From: an uncultured Bacilli bacterium
GTDB taxonomy: Bacteria > Bacillota_I > Bacilli_A > RF39 > UBA660
NCBI GenBank assembly: GCA_947629395.1
Contig: CANRDQ010000019.1
Coordinates: 1-24,229 of the forward strand
Length of the DNA stretch: 24,229 nucleotides
Direction: 5' to 3'
A model generated the notes under the pieces. It had not been told where the DNA came from and ran no database searches. It was given only the letters and a program-made list of their open reading frames with translations. The position numbers were made by a program, and so were the translations under genes. Positions 8,730 to 15,187 of this stretch are shown here, piece after piece. Position 1 is the first letter of the stretch, and each line of letters opens with the position of its first letter.

Positions 8730-8761
8730 AAAGGGAAGGGGAGACTAGTCCTCTTCCTTTT
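8730..8761. terminator. Terminator between deoB and the DUF1540 gene
   Basis: A 13-bp stem (8730-8742 with 8749-8761, two G-U pairs) around a GACTAG loop. The left side is flanked by an A-run that becomes a U-tract for minus-strand transcripts; on the plus side the T-run forms part of the stem. It therefore probably works best for the leftward DUF1540 gene, whose last codons lie in it, and less well for deoB. Confidence 0.75.
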
Positions 8762-8972
8762 CATTATCTTCATCTTCTTCATCACAGTTGCACTCTTCTT
8801 TATCACAATCAAAGCTTTCACAAACTGTTTGAGAATTTTCTTCTACTTCATCATCCTTACAATCATCTGCACTAGATACTTTAATCTCATCTAATTCACA
8901 TACTTTATCTTTACTATCTTGATGAACACAAGATTCTACATCACATTTTATTTTAGATTTCTTTTTTGTCAT
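8745..8972 (-). CDS. DUF1540 small cysteine-rich protein
   Basis: A 75-residue acidic protein. Residues 8-54 fit the DUF1540 pattern: I-x-C (Cys10), C at 15, C at 25, an xxIxV stretch (DEIKV, 28-32), Cys38, then a T-x-C-x-S-F end with Cys51 and Phe54. Three more cysteines (56, 61, 63) lead into an Asp/Glu-rich tail of about 12 residues. DUF1540 proteins are common in Firmicutes, and the cysteine spacing suggests metal binding, but their function is not settled. ATG 8972 has AGGAGG at 8980-8985. The upstream element GTATA-N17-CATAATA looks like a forespore sigma-G promoter, matching the sporulation genes in the window. It is monocistronic and ends at the terminator beside deoB. Confidence 0.85.
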   Translation of the reverse strand: MTKKKSKIKCDVESCVHQDSKDKVCELDEIKVSSADDCKDDEVEENSQTVCESFDCDKEECNCDEEDEDNEKEED

Positions 8973-8990
8973 AATATTTCCTCCTAACTC

Positions 8991-9019
8991 TATTATGGGA
9001 AATAATATAACTTTTATAC
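8991..9019 (-). promoter_or_regulatory. Sigma-G-like promoter of the DUF1540 gene
   Basis: Minus strand: GTATA (9015-9019), 17-base spacer, CATAATA (8991-8997). Both match the sigma-G consensus GHATR / CATWNTA. The -10 edge lies 19 bases from the first base of the start codon, exactly as at 18563-18591. No good sigma-A promoter was found nearby. Confidence 0.55.
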
Positions 9020-9384
9020 AAAAAAATTTTTGTTTAACTCCCCTATTTTAAATTTAATGAAAATAGAGTGGTAGTAGAGTATTAAATAGATAGATAACTA
9101 TATATCTATTTAGATAAAGATAATAAATAATAAAGTAATAAATAATTAATTAACACATGATAAGTTAAATTTAATTAATTATATATATTAATATGAATAT
9201 ATAACTATAAGTAATTTACAAATAAAATAAATTAAATAAATATAGATAATAACTAAACATTTAAATAATTTATATTTAAGAGTAGTTTATAATTTAATTT
9301 AAAGTTAATAAATTATATTACTTTTTACTATATATGCAACTTCCTATAATTGATATTATGTTAACTTCTATTTAAAAGAAAGAA
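9020..9384. other. Gene-free, extremely AT-rich stretch
   Basis: About 365 bases with no plausible coding frame on either strand. I counted 15 G or C in bases 9121-9300 (about 8%), far below the flanking genes. It contains a 10-bp inverted repeat (TAAATAGATA at 9083-9092 with TATCTATTTA at 9103-9112) and many short TAAT/ATTA runs, but no DnaA boxes, tandem repeats or RNA gene that I can recognise. Confidence 0.7.
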
Positions 9385-9410
9385 ATCTCTATATTAAAGT
9401 ATATAGAGAT
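9385..9410 (-). terminator. Terminator of the HTH gene
   Basis: Perfect 10-bp stem ATCTCTATAT / ATATAGAGAT with a 6-base loop, 13 bases past the stop codon of the HTH gene. On the minus strand it is followed by TTCTTTCTTTT. Confidence 0.7.
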
Positions 9411-9423
9411 ATATTAATTATAA

Positions 9424-10191
9424 TTAAACTTTACGAGATTGAATCTCAGCAATCTTTTCTAAAACTTCTTTAGCATTACTTTCATTTATTTCGGTATAAC
9501 CTAATTCTTTTAAAGCTTGAACTTTAGCTGTATTTAATTCTTGAGTTCTGCTAAGTTTTTCTTCGTTTTTATGTTCAATATCTTGAACAAATCTTTTATG
9601 AGTTTCACTTATTTTAGTTTTAGAAGCACCACCATTATGATATAGAGTCATAGCACTAAACATAATACTTTCAAAAATAAATTGTTTTTCACGATCAAAG
9701 ACAAACTCCATTGGATCTGTAAATCCTAAAGCTTTAGACATATATCCTAAAATATATTTTAATTCTTCAGTAGTTTCCATTGATTGTAAATAATGGTATA
9801 AATACATATAGGTATTATAAGTATTTTTAGTTTTATCTTCTAAAAGCTTTTCTTTTAATACATTAATTAAATCTGTAAGTAATTCTTGTTCTTTTTTATT
9901 AAATCCTTTTAGATTAGCAAGAACTTCTTTATTAACAGATTCTTTAACACCTTCATTTAATCTAGATTCTACATTAATGATATAATCTCCATCAACTTTA
10001 ATATCATTTAATTCACTAGAATCTTTTATATTTAATAAACTTAATAATTTAACAGCTTTCTCTTTTGGCCATTCTTCTAGACTATCAAGAGCTAAATAAT
10101 TATAAAGCATTTGTCTTGATACACCTAAATATTTTGCTAAACGAACTTTAGATACTCCTAACTCAGTAAGGACTGTATTTAATTTATTCAT
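9424..10191 (-). CDS. Helix-turn-helix protein of unknown function
   Basis: A 255-residue protein. Residues about 1-50 form a Cro/XRE-like helix-turn-helix (VSKVRLAKYLGVSRQMLYNY with a following WPKEKAVKLLSLLNI helix). The rest is helical and charged, with an amphipathic segment at 95-140 and a C-terminal region rich in Glu/Lys. No membrane span or enzyme motif is visible. This is most likely a DNA-binding regulator with an unrecognised sensor or oligomerisation domain. ATG 10191 has AGGAGGG at 10201-10207. Its promoter carries two direct TGTCAAG copies and one inverted TTGACA further up, a layout that would fit self-regulation. It stands alone between its own promoter and terminator, downstream of an unusually AT-rich spacer. 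Confidence 0.82.
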   Translation of the reverse strand: MNKLNTVLTELGVSKVRLAKYLGVSRQMLYNYLALDSLEEWPKEKAVKLLSLLNIKDSSELNDIKVDGDYIINVESRLNEGVKESVNKEVLANLKGFNKKEQELLTDLINVLKEKLLEDKTKNTYNTYMYLYHYLQSMETTEELKYILGYMSKALGFTDPMEFVFDREKQFIFESIMFSAMTLYHNGGASKTKISETHKRFVQDIEHKNEEKLSRTQELNTAKVQALKELGYTEINESNAKEVLEKIAEIQSRKV

Positions 10192-10212
10192 TTTTATCTA
10201 CCCTCCTATCTG

Positions 10213-10242
10213 ATTATATCAATAAACTGTCAAGAGTGTCAA
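10213..10242 (-). promoter_or_regulatory. Promoter of the HTH gene
   Basis: Minus strand: consensus TTGACA (10237-10242), 18-base spacer, TATAAT (10213-10218) with a TGA extended -10. A second TTGACA (10228-10233) sits inside the spacer, 9 bases away. The predicted start near 10206 lies at the ribosome binding site. Confidence 0.75.
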
Positions 10243-10268
10243 GTAAAATCTATGTAAAATAATTGACA
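10228..10268. promoter_or_regulatory. Possible operator: TGTCAA repeats
   Basis: TGTCAAG occurs at 10228-10234 and 10237-10243 (9-base period), and the inverse TTGACA at 10263-10268. They overlap the -35 region of the HTH gene. Two of the copies can be explained as the -35 box and a spare, so an operator role is only suggested. Confidence 0.4.
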
Positions 10269-10307
10269 TTTTTTAAGTAAACTATTTTTCCGTCTTTTTC
10301 CAAAAGA

Positions 10308-10338
10308 AAAGGGCATAGAGAATATTCCCCTACCCTTT
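10308..10338 (-). terminator. Terminator of mnmA
   Basis: AAAGGG (10308-10313) pairs with CCCTTT (10333-10338), and TAG (10316-10318) with CTA (10330-10332), leaving a 2-base CA bulge. On the minus strand a pyrimidine-rich, T-rich tract follows. It overlaps the mnmA stop. Confidence 0.6.
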
Positions 10339-11443
10339 ATAAAAGATACCAAAGTTTTTCAGAATCATTTCTAACTTCTTTAATGATTCCTCCACCTAAA
10401 CAAATATCACCATCATACAAAACACAAGCTTGTCCTGGTGTTACAGCTTTAACATGATCGTATTTAACAAGTATATTACCATCTTCTAAATACTCTACTT
10501 CTACAGGAATATCAGCTTGACGATAACGGAACTTAGCATTTAATTTTTTAGGTCTTAAATCACAATTAAAATTAAGATCTTCTACAATACAATTATTAGA
10601 ATATAAATAAGGATTATCTTCTCCTTCAGCTACATATAAGATATTATCTTTTAAGTTTTTACCAACTACAAATAATTTATCTTTAGTACCACCTACATTA
10701 AGACCTTTTCTTTGACCAATAGTATAATACATAAGACCTATATGTTTACCTAATACTTCCTTAGTATCGATATTAACAATATCACCCGGAATAGATGGTA
10801 AATAGTTCTTTAAGAAGTTTTTAAAGTTTCTCTCACCAATAAAACATATACCAGTAGAATCTTTCTTATTTGAAGTAATTAAATCGTTTTCTGCTGCTAT
10901 CTTCCTAACTTCTTTCTTTTCAATATCTCCAAGAGGAAATAAAACATGATCAAGTTGTTCTTTTGAAACTTGTGATAAGAAATAAGTTTGATCTTTATTT
11001 TGATCGAAAGACTTTTTTAAATAACCATCTTCTAGTTTAGCATAATGACCAGTTGCTATATAATCAGCACCTAACTTTTTAGCGTATTTTACGAAATAAT
11101 CAAATTTAATATATTTATTACACATAATATCAGGATTAGGTGTTCTTCCTTTTTTTAATTCATCTAAAAAATAAGTAAAGACATTATCCCAATATTCTTT
11201 AACAAAATCTACTCTATGAAGTTTGATACCTAATTTTTCACATACTTTTAAAGCATCATTATAATCTTGTTCTTGAGGACATATATTTTCATCTAAAGTG
11301 GGATTACCTAAATAATCGTTATTAACTAAAGCATCCCAATTTCTCATAAAAAGTCCTTCTACTTCATAACCTTGTTTCATTAATAAAATAGCCGCAACAG
11401 AGGAATCTACTCCCCCGCTCATTCCAACAATAACTTTCTCCAT
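10337..11443 (-). CDS. mnmA: tRNA-specific 2-thiouridylase MnmA
   Basis: MnmA uses ATP and a sulfur relay to make 2-thiouridine at position 34 of tRNA-Lys, -Glu and -Gln. The 368 residues are full length. Seen: PP-loop GMSGGVDSS at 7-15, which adenylates the uridine; catalytic Cys108 in [13 protein letters not shown]; the ATGHYA segment at 130-135; DQTYFL at 151-156; the second catalytic Cys200 in [10 protein letters not shown]; and C-terminal beta domains with YTIGQRKGL. Nothing essential is missing. ATG 11443 has GGTGAAG upstream. In Bacillus subtilis mnmA sits next to a cysteine desulfurase gene; none is present here, so sulfur must come from a desulfurase encoded elsewhere. A leader with two possible promoters precedes it. 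Confidence 0.97.
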   Translation of the reverse strand: MEKVIVGMSGGVDSSVAAILLMKQGYEVEGLFMRNWDALVNNDYLGNPTLDENICPQEQDYNDALKVCEKLGIKLHRVDFVKEYWDNVFTYFLDELKKGRTPNPDIMCNKYIKFDYFVKYAKKLGADYIATGHYAKLEDGYLKKSFDQNKDQTYFLSQVSKEQLDHVLFPLGDIEKKEVRKIAAENDLITSNKKDSTGICFIGERNFKNFLKNYLPSIPGDIVNIDTKEVLGKHIGLMYYTIGQRKGLNVGGTKDKLFVVGKNLKDNILYVAEGEDNPYLYSNNCIVEDLNFNCDLRPKKLNAKFRYRQADIPVEVEYLEDGNILVKYDHVKAVTPGQACVLYDGDICLGGGIIKEVRNDSEKLWYLL

Positions 11444-11460
11444 CTTACTTCACCTTCTTT

Positions 11461-11561
11461 ATTATACTAAAAAAATGATAAGTTTAAAAGTAGAGTACTT
11501 TAATTTTACTCCCCTTTTCTTCAATGACTGCTATTATATCATTAAATACCCTAAAAGTAAA
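11461..11561 (-). promoter_or_regulatory. mnmA promoter region and leader
   Basis: The distal promoter has TTTACT (11556-11561), a 17-base spacer and TATAAT (11533-11538) with a TGA extended -10. A second TATAAT at 11461-11466 lies directly before the ribosome binding site, without a clear -35. Between them the leader can form either GAGTA/TACTC (11493-11511) or AAAGTA/TACTTT (11487-11501) pairing. Confidence 0.5.
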
Positions 11562-11572
11562 TGAAATATATA

Positions 11573-12193
11573 TTACACTAAACTTATTAATTTTAAAATT
11601 TCAGGCATGATAAAGGTTTCTATGACTGCACAAATAATTAAAACTATTTCTAGTATTAATAAAATCTTTAAATATCTTTTAGTATAATTTTTTAAAGCTG
11701 TATCTTGTCTATAAAATAAAACTCTTATCAGTCTTTTAGAAAATCTAATCGCAAAGAAAGATAATATTATTAAAGCTATTAAACTAATTACTAAAGGAAT
11801 GGTATATATAAAAGCTGCTACTAAACCTTTAAATTAATAAAAATATAAAAAAGAAGAAAAAGAAAAACCTACTACAAAACTTTTAAATAATAAAAATAAA
11901 ATTATAAAAGGAATACCAACAATAGAGATACCAAGTAACCATATAACAAGTCCTGATAATGTATAAGACATAAAACTATTAAAGAACACTTTATAATAAT
12001 TTAAGTTTTTATTATTTATCTCTTTAAAGAAATTATTAATAGTATCATTTATTAATTGTTTATTAGTTTTAGATAGAATTGTAATATATAAAGTTCCTAA
12101 TAAAAAAGCAATTATAACTCCAATTAAAAGTTTTATAAATAATTTTTGGGTCTTTAATAATTTAGCTTTATTTTTTAAATGTATCTTGTCCAC
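11573..12193 (-). pseudogene. spoIIM: Stage II sporulation protein M, interrupted by in-frame TAA
   Basis: SpoIIM is a polytopic membrane protein that works with SpoIID and SpoIIP in peptidoglycan remodelling during forespore engulfment. The first part reads a membrane helix (LLIGVIIAFLLGTLYITIL), a soluble loop and the family core LLGISIVGIPFIILFLLFK-SFVVGF. A TAA at 11834-11836 then ends it. Without any frame change the minus strand continues for 86 more codons (FKGLVAAFIYTIP, a long hydrophobic helix, AIRFSKRLIRVLF, then LILEIVLIICAVIETFIMP) to a second TAA at 11573. This matches the remaining SpoIIM helices, and the total is close to the roughly 210 residues usual for the family. So one nonsense codon splits an otherwise intact gene. 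The downstream part has no start codon of its own. I chose GTG 12193, 6 bases after AGGTG; GTG 12202 lies on the ribosome binding site. Confidence 0.85.
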
Positions 12194-12201
12194 TTTTATC
12201 A

Positions 12202-12220
12202 CCTAATATACTATATTAGG
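12202..12220. promoter_or_regulatory. Perfect palindrome at the spoIIM translation start
   Basis: CCTAATATA-C-TATATTAGG: two 9-base arms around one base. On the minus strand its distal arm supplies the AGG of the spoIIM ribosome binding site, so it could hide the site in the mRNA or bind a dimeric regulator. Its role is inferred. Confidence 0.45.
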
Positions 12221-12246
12221 AAATAAATAAAACATTCCTAAAATAT

Positions 12247-12275
12247 TTTACTTTTAATAGAGTTTGTTTTATAAT
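12247..12275 (+). promoter_or_regulatory. Promoter of the 29-residue membrane peptide
   Basis: TTTACT (12247-12252), 17-base spacer, TATAAT (12270-12275). The predicted start near 12282 immediately precedes AGGAG at 12283-12287. Confidence 0.6.
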
Positions 12276-12295
12276 TATATCTAGGAGATGTTATT

Positions 12296-12385
12296 ATGAG
12301 TAAAAATTTTATTAAATTAGTCGCTGGTTTTCTTGCTTTCGTTATGATTGTAGGAGCATTAAGCATTGTAATTTATATCATTTAA
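12296..12385 (+). CDS. Small membrane peptide (29 aa)
   Basis: A short gene of 29 codons starting MSKNFIKLVAG. Residues 8-29 are one uninterrupted hydrophobic helix ending in IVIYII, preceded by two lysines, so the peptide should insert in the membrane with its N-terminus in the cytoplasm. It has everything a real gene needs: a promoter at 12247-12275, AGGAG 8 bases before the ATG, and a strong terminator 7 bases after the TAA. It stands divergent to spoIIM and convergent to the 12418 gene. I do not recognise a family. It could be a regulatory membrane peptide or a toxin-like peptide. No antisense RNA is evident, so toxin is not favoured. Confidence 0.7.
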   Translation: MSKNFIKLVAGFLAFVMIVGALSIVIYII

Positions 12386-12391
12386 CTAAAA

Positions 12392-12419
12392 AAAGCAAAT
12401 AATTTGCTTTCTTTTTTTT
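12392..12419. terminator. Bidirectional terminator
   Basis: 8-bp stem AAAGCAAA / TTTGCTTT with a TAA loop, then C and eight T residues on the plus strand. The A-run on the left serves the minus-strand gene at 12418. Confidence 0.88.
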
Positions 12420-12735
12420 ATTCATTATTAGATGCAACATAACCTTCTATTTCTGCCTCTAATTCATCTAAACTATCAATATCGACTAAATAATTATATT
12501 TATTCGCAATATCATTAATTCTTTTAATATCTTTTCCTAAATAAAGAAGTACTAATCCCGCAATTTTAGAAGCTATATGCAAATCCAATTTTTTTCTATC
12601 TTCATAACTTATTTTATATTTATCAAAAATTTCGATAATCGGACCTTCTTTATAAATATAGTTAGTTAAGGCATTACATAAAAGCGCTGTTTGTTTATCT
12701 ATATGATCTACTTTTACTTTTTTCCATATTTGCAT
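12418..12735 (-). CDS. Unknown small protein (105 aa)
   Basis: I do not recognise this 105-residue protein. It appears soluble and largely helical, with the segment YEDRKKLDLHIASKIAGLVLLYLGKDIKRINDIANKY in its middle and an acidic C-terminus (DELEAEIEGYVASNNE). There is no signal peptide, cysteine motif or obvious DNA-binding motif. ATG 12735 has GGAGG about 8 bases upstream and a TATAAT -10 element at 12760-12765 (minus), so it is probably transcribed alone. It ends on the terminator shared with the 29-residue peptide gene. The well-defined signals at both ends and normal composition support a real gene. Confidence 0.75.
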   Translation of the reverse strand: MQIWKKVKVDHIDKQTALLCNALTNYIYKEGPIIEIFDKYKISYEDRKKLDLHIASKIAGLVLLYLGKDIKRINDIANKYNYLVDIDSLDELEAEIEGYVASNNE

Positions 12736-12874
12736 ATTATTCCTCCATTCAAGTTATTTATTATACAATATTTTTATTATTTTATAAAGGTATTTAAAGG
12801 AAAAAGTTGTATACCTATATAAAATAAGTAAAAAATAATTAATGGAAATTTTTATATAAAATTAAAATGTATTT

Positions 12875-12887
12875 TATAATCATAATA
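12875..12887 (+). promoter_or_regulatory. Likely -10 region of spoIVB
   Basis: TATAAT at 12875-12880 runs into CATAATA at 12881-12887, which matches a sigma-G -10. No GHATR box lies 16-18 bases upstream of the second and no good -35 precedes the first, so the promoter class is undecided. Confidence 0.35.
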
Positions 12888-12923
12888 ATAATGTAGTCTA
12901 GTTTTTGAAGGAGTGATTTTAAA

Positions 12924-13907
12924 ATGAATTTAAAAAACAAACTACTTATATTATTCTCTTTTCTTTATGTTTTTATTCCTGTAAACGTGCTTGCCTATTC
13001 GTCTTATGTTATACCAGGAGGAGAAACTGTCGGTATTGAGGTATCATCTAAAGGAGTTTTAGTTGTTGGTTTCTATAAAATAGATAATGAATTTGTTGGT
13101 AAAAATGCTGGTTTTCAAGTTGGAGACAAGATTTTAAAAGTTAATAATACACCTGTTGAAACTATTGATGAAATGATTACAGTAGTAGACAATAAAAAAG
13201 AAGATAGTACAAAATTTACTATCTTACGTGATGATAAAGAAATGGAGTTAGATGTTGATTTAAAGAAGAATTCTGAAGGAGTATATAAGACTGGTCTTTA
13301 TATTAAAGATTCCATCGTCGGAATTGGTACTTTAACTTATATTGATCCCGAAAGTAAAAAATTTGGAGCTTTAGGACATGAGATTATAGAAAAGACAACA
13401 GCCGAAAAGTTTGAAATAAAAGATGGAAAGATTTTTGAATCTAATGTTACTAATATAGATAAAAGTTCTAATAATTCAGCTGGTGAAAAGAACGCCACTT
13501 ACGATAAAGGAAAAGTTTTTGGTACTATAGAAGAAAATGAATCTTCAGGAGTCTTTGGTAATTATAAAGATAATTTACCTAATAAAGAAAAATTAAAAGT
13601 AGCAACTCCTAAAGAAATAAAACCAGGAGAAGCTACTATTCAAACAGTCTTAAAAGACAATACTGTAGAATCTTTTAAAATCAATATTTTAAGATTAGAT
13701 GATAGTAACAATACAAAAAATATATTATTTGAAATAACAGATACTAGACTACTAGAGGAAGCAGGAGGAATTGTTCAAGGAATGAGTGGTTCCCCTATTG
13801 TACAGGATAATAAAATAGTAGGTGCCGTTACCCATGTAATAGTTAATGATGTTACTAAAGGTTATGGAATATTTATTACTACTATGTTAGAAGAAGGAGA
13901 AAATTAA
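12924..13907 (+). CDS. spoIVB: SpoIVB-type serine peptidase (S55)
   Basis: In spore formers SpoIVB is secreted from the forespore into the intermembrane space and triggers pro-sigma-K processing by cutting SpoIVFA. Here: a signal or anchor segment (LLILFSFLYVFIPVNVLA, residues 7-24), a PDZ domain (about 35-112, with GKNAGFQVGDKILKVNN), and the S55 peptidase domain. The latter has GIGTLTYIDPESKKFGALGH (His152), EITDTRLLEEAGG (Asp273) and GMSGSP (286-291, catalytic Ser), ending THVIVNDVTKGYGIFI. All three catalytic positions are kept. At 327 residues it is about 100 shorter than the Bacillus subtilis protein, mainly before the PDZ domain. ATG 12924 has AAGGAG upstream. It stands alone, not beside recN and spo0A as in Bacillus. 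The lipoprotein or membrane-anchored state of the N-terminus is not settled by sequence. Confidence 0.93.
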   Translation: MNLKNKLLILFSFLYVFIPVNVLAYSSYVIPGGETVGIEVSSKGVLVVGFYKIDNEFVGKNAGFQVGDKILKVNNTPVETIDEMITVVDNKKEDSTKFTILRDDKEMELDVDLKKNSEGVYKTGLYIKDSIVGIGTLTYIDPESKKFGALGHEIIEKTTAEKFEIKDGKIFESNVTNIDKSSNNSAGEKNATYDKGKVFGTIEENESSGVFGNYKDNLPNKEKLKVATPKEIKPGEATIQTVLKDNTVESFKINILRLDDSNNTKNILFEITDTRLLEEAGGIVQGMSGSPIVQDNKIVGAVTHVIVNDVTKGYGIFITTMLEEGEN

Positions 13908-13927
13908 AAGAGCAATTATTGCTCTTT
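13907..13927. terminator. Bidirectional terminator between spoIVB and the PHP gene
   Basis: 9-bp perfect stem AAAGAGCAA / TTGCTCTTT with a TTA loop, then ATTTTTTATATTTTTT on the plus strand. It lies against both convergent stop codons. Confidence 0.88.
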
Positions 13928-14777
13928 ATTTTTTATATTTTTTATAAATTTTTAAATTGTCTAGCATTTCAGAAGTAGCTTTAACATTATTATTTTTACC
14001 AGTACCTAAATGAATATTAGGTTTAACAACTGGACCATGAAAATCACTACCAGCAGTTATTAATAAATCATTTTCAAAAGCTATTTTAGTTAATTTATTA
14101 ATATCATCTTCTGTATGAATACTGTTATAACACTCTACCCCATCAATTCCTATTTCTTTTAGTTCTTTAATTTTAGCTTCTAATTCTTCATCGCTTAATT
14201 TTAAAGTAATAGGATGAGCTATTACAACAATACCACCAGCATCTTTGATTATTTTTATAGCTTGTTCTACAGGAATAACTTTTCTTTTTATTTTCTTAAA
14301 ATTTGGAGTCTTAATATACTTTTGAAATGCCTCTTCTATATTAGATACATAACCATGTTCAAGTAAGTATCTAGCAAAATGAGGCTTACCTATTACATTT
14401 CCAGGTGCATACTTTTTAATATCTTCCATAGTCATATTAATACCTATTTTATTAAATTCTTCAATATAACCTTTATTACGGTTATTTCTATCTTCTTGCA
14501 TGGCTTTCATTTCTTTTTGGAAACTTTCACTATTATAATCAATATAATAACCTAAAATATGCATTTGTCCTTTAGGTACTTCTACATTAAGTTCAACTCC
14601 CGGTATTATCTCTACACCATATTTTTGACCTGCTTTCACGGCTTCTTCTAAACCATCTACCGTATCATGGTCAGTAATAGCAAGAGTATGTATACCTTGT
14701 TCTTTCGCAAGTTTTACAATTTCAGTTGGAGTATATTCTCCATCACTAGCAGTTGTATGGCAATGAAAATCTATCAT
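13926..14777 (-). CDS. PHP-domain metal-dependent phosphoesterase
   Basis: A 283-residue member of the PHP family of trinuclear metal hydrolases, closest in layout to the YciV/RNase AM group that acts on 3',5'-nucleoside bisphosphates or short RNA 5' ends. Metal ligands are visible in order: FHCHTTASDGE (His5, His7, Asp12), AITDHDT, PGVELNVE, a HILGYY strand, KPHFARYLL, VVIAHP and the closing GSDFHG. ATG 14777 is preceded by GGAGG with 8 bases between. It follows the unknown gene at 14795 after only 17 bases and is the last gene of that three-gene unit, ending at the terminator 13907-13927. The exact substrate cannot be read from sequence. Confidence 0.9.
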   Translation of the reverse strand: MIDFHCHTTASDGEYTPTEIVKLAKEQGIHTLAITDHDTVDGLEEAVKAGQKYGVEIIPGVELNVEVPKGQMHILGYYIDYNSESFQKEMKAMQEDRNNRNKGYIEEFNKIGINMTMEDIKKYAPGNVIGKPHFARYLLEHGYVSNIEEAFQKYIKTPNFKKIKRKVIPVEQAIKIIKDAGGIVVIAHPITLKLSDEELEAKIKELKEIGIDGVECYNSIHTEDDINKLTKIAFENDLLITAGSDFHGPVVKPNIHLGTGKNNNVKATSEMLDNLKIYKKYKK

Positions 14778-14794
14778 AATAAAACCTCCTTAAA

Positions 14795-15187
14795 TTAGAA
14801 ATCTATCATATCACAAATATGAGAATAATCATAGTCAAATGTATTATCTTTTTTTCTTCTGGCAATGATATAACCTGCACATTCATCTTGTTCTTCTGTA
14901 TAATGACTAGAACCAAAACCTATACTTTCTATGCCATTAGTAATAGGTTTTGCTAAACGGGACATTTCTATAACAGCTTCTTTATCATTTTTAAATTCAA
15001 AGATACTTGGATCTATGCGATAAGCTTCATCTAAAACATCAGCATAATCAAAAACATAAGGCTTTTTACTATCTAAATAATCACGTATAAAATTAAAACC
15101 TAACAAAAAGATAAATGGAAAGATAATAATAACAATAATATAATAAAATATATATTTATGAAGATATAACTTTATTTCGTTCTTCAA
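14795..15187 (-). CDS. Unknown membrane-anchored protein (130 aa)
   Basis: No family recognised. A strong transmembrane helix covers about residues 13-34 (FYYIIVIIIFPFIFLLGF), followed by a short outside or soluble domain of about 95 residues with a cluster DEC-AGYIIARRKKDN near the C-terminus and an ending HICDMIDF. I prefer TTG 15187: AGGAGG (15196-15201, minus) lies 8 bases before it, whereas the GTG at 15196 overlaps the ribosome binding site itself. The start lies inside the end of the 15740 gene, so the two are translated together. The next gene downstream is the PHP phosphoesterase 17 bases away. It may be a small membrane partner of the upstream protein. Confidence 0.75.
   Translation of the reverse strand: MKNEIKLYLHKYIFYYIIVIIIFPFIFLLGFNFIRDYLDSKKPYVFDYADVLDEAYRIDPSIFEFKNDKEAVIEMSRLAKPITNGIESIGFGSSHYTEEQDECAGYIIARRKKDNTFDYDYSHICDMIDF

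Noticed and set aside
9020..9384. Replication origin in the AT-rich stretch
   Set aside because: No TTATCCACA-like DnaA boxes and no dnaA, dnaN or rpmH nearby.
11573..11836. Second half of spoIIM as a separate gene
   Set aside because: It has no ATG, GTG or TTG near its beginning and no ribosome binding site; it aligns as the C-terminal half of SpoIIM.
12881..12887. Sigma-G promoter for spoIVB
   Set aside because: CATAATA is present but none of the 16-18-base spacings gives a GHATR box upstream.
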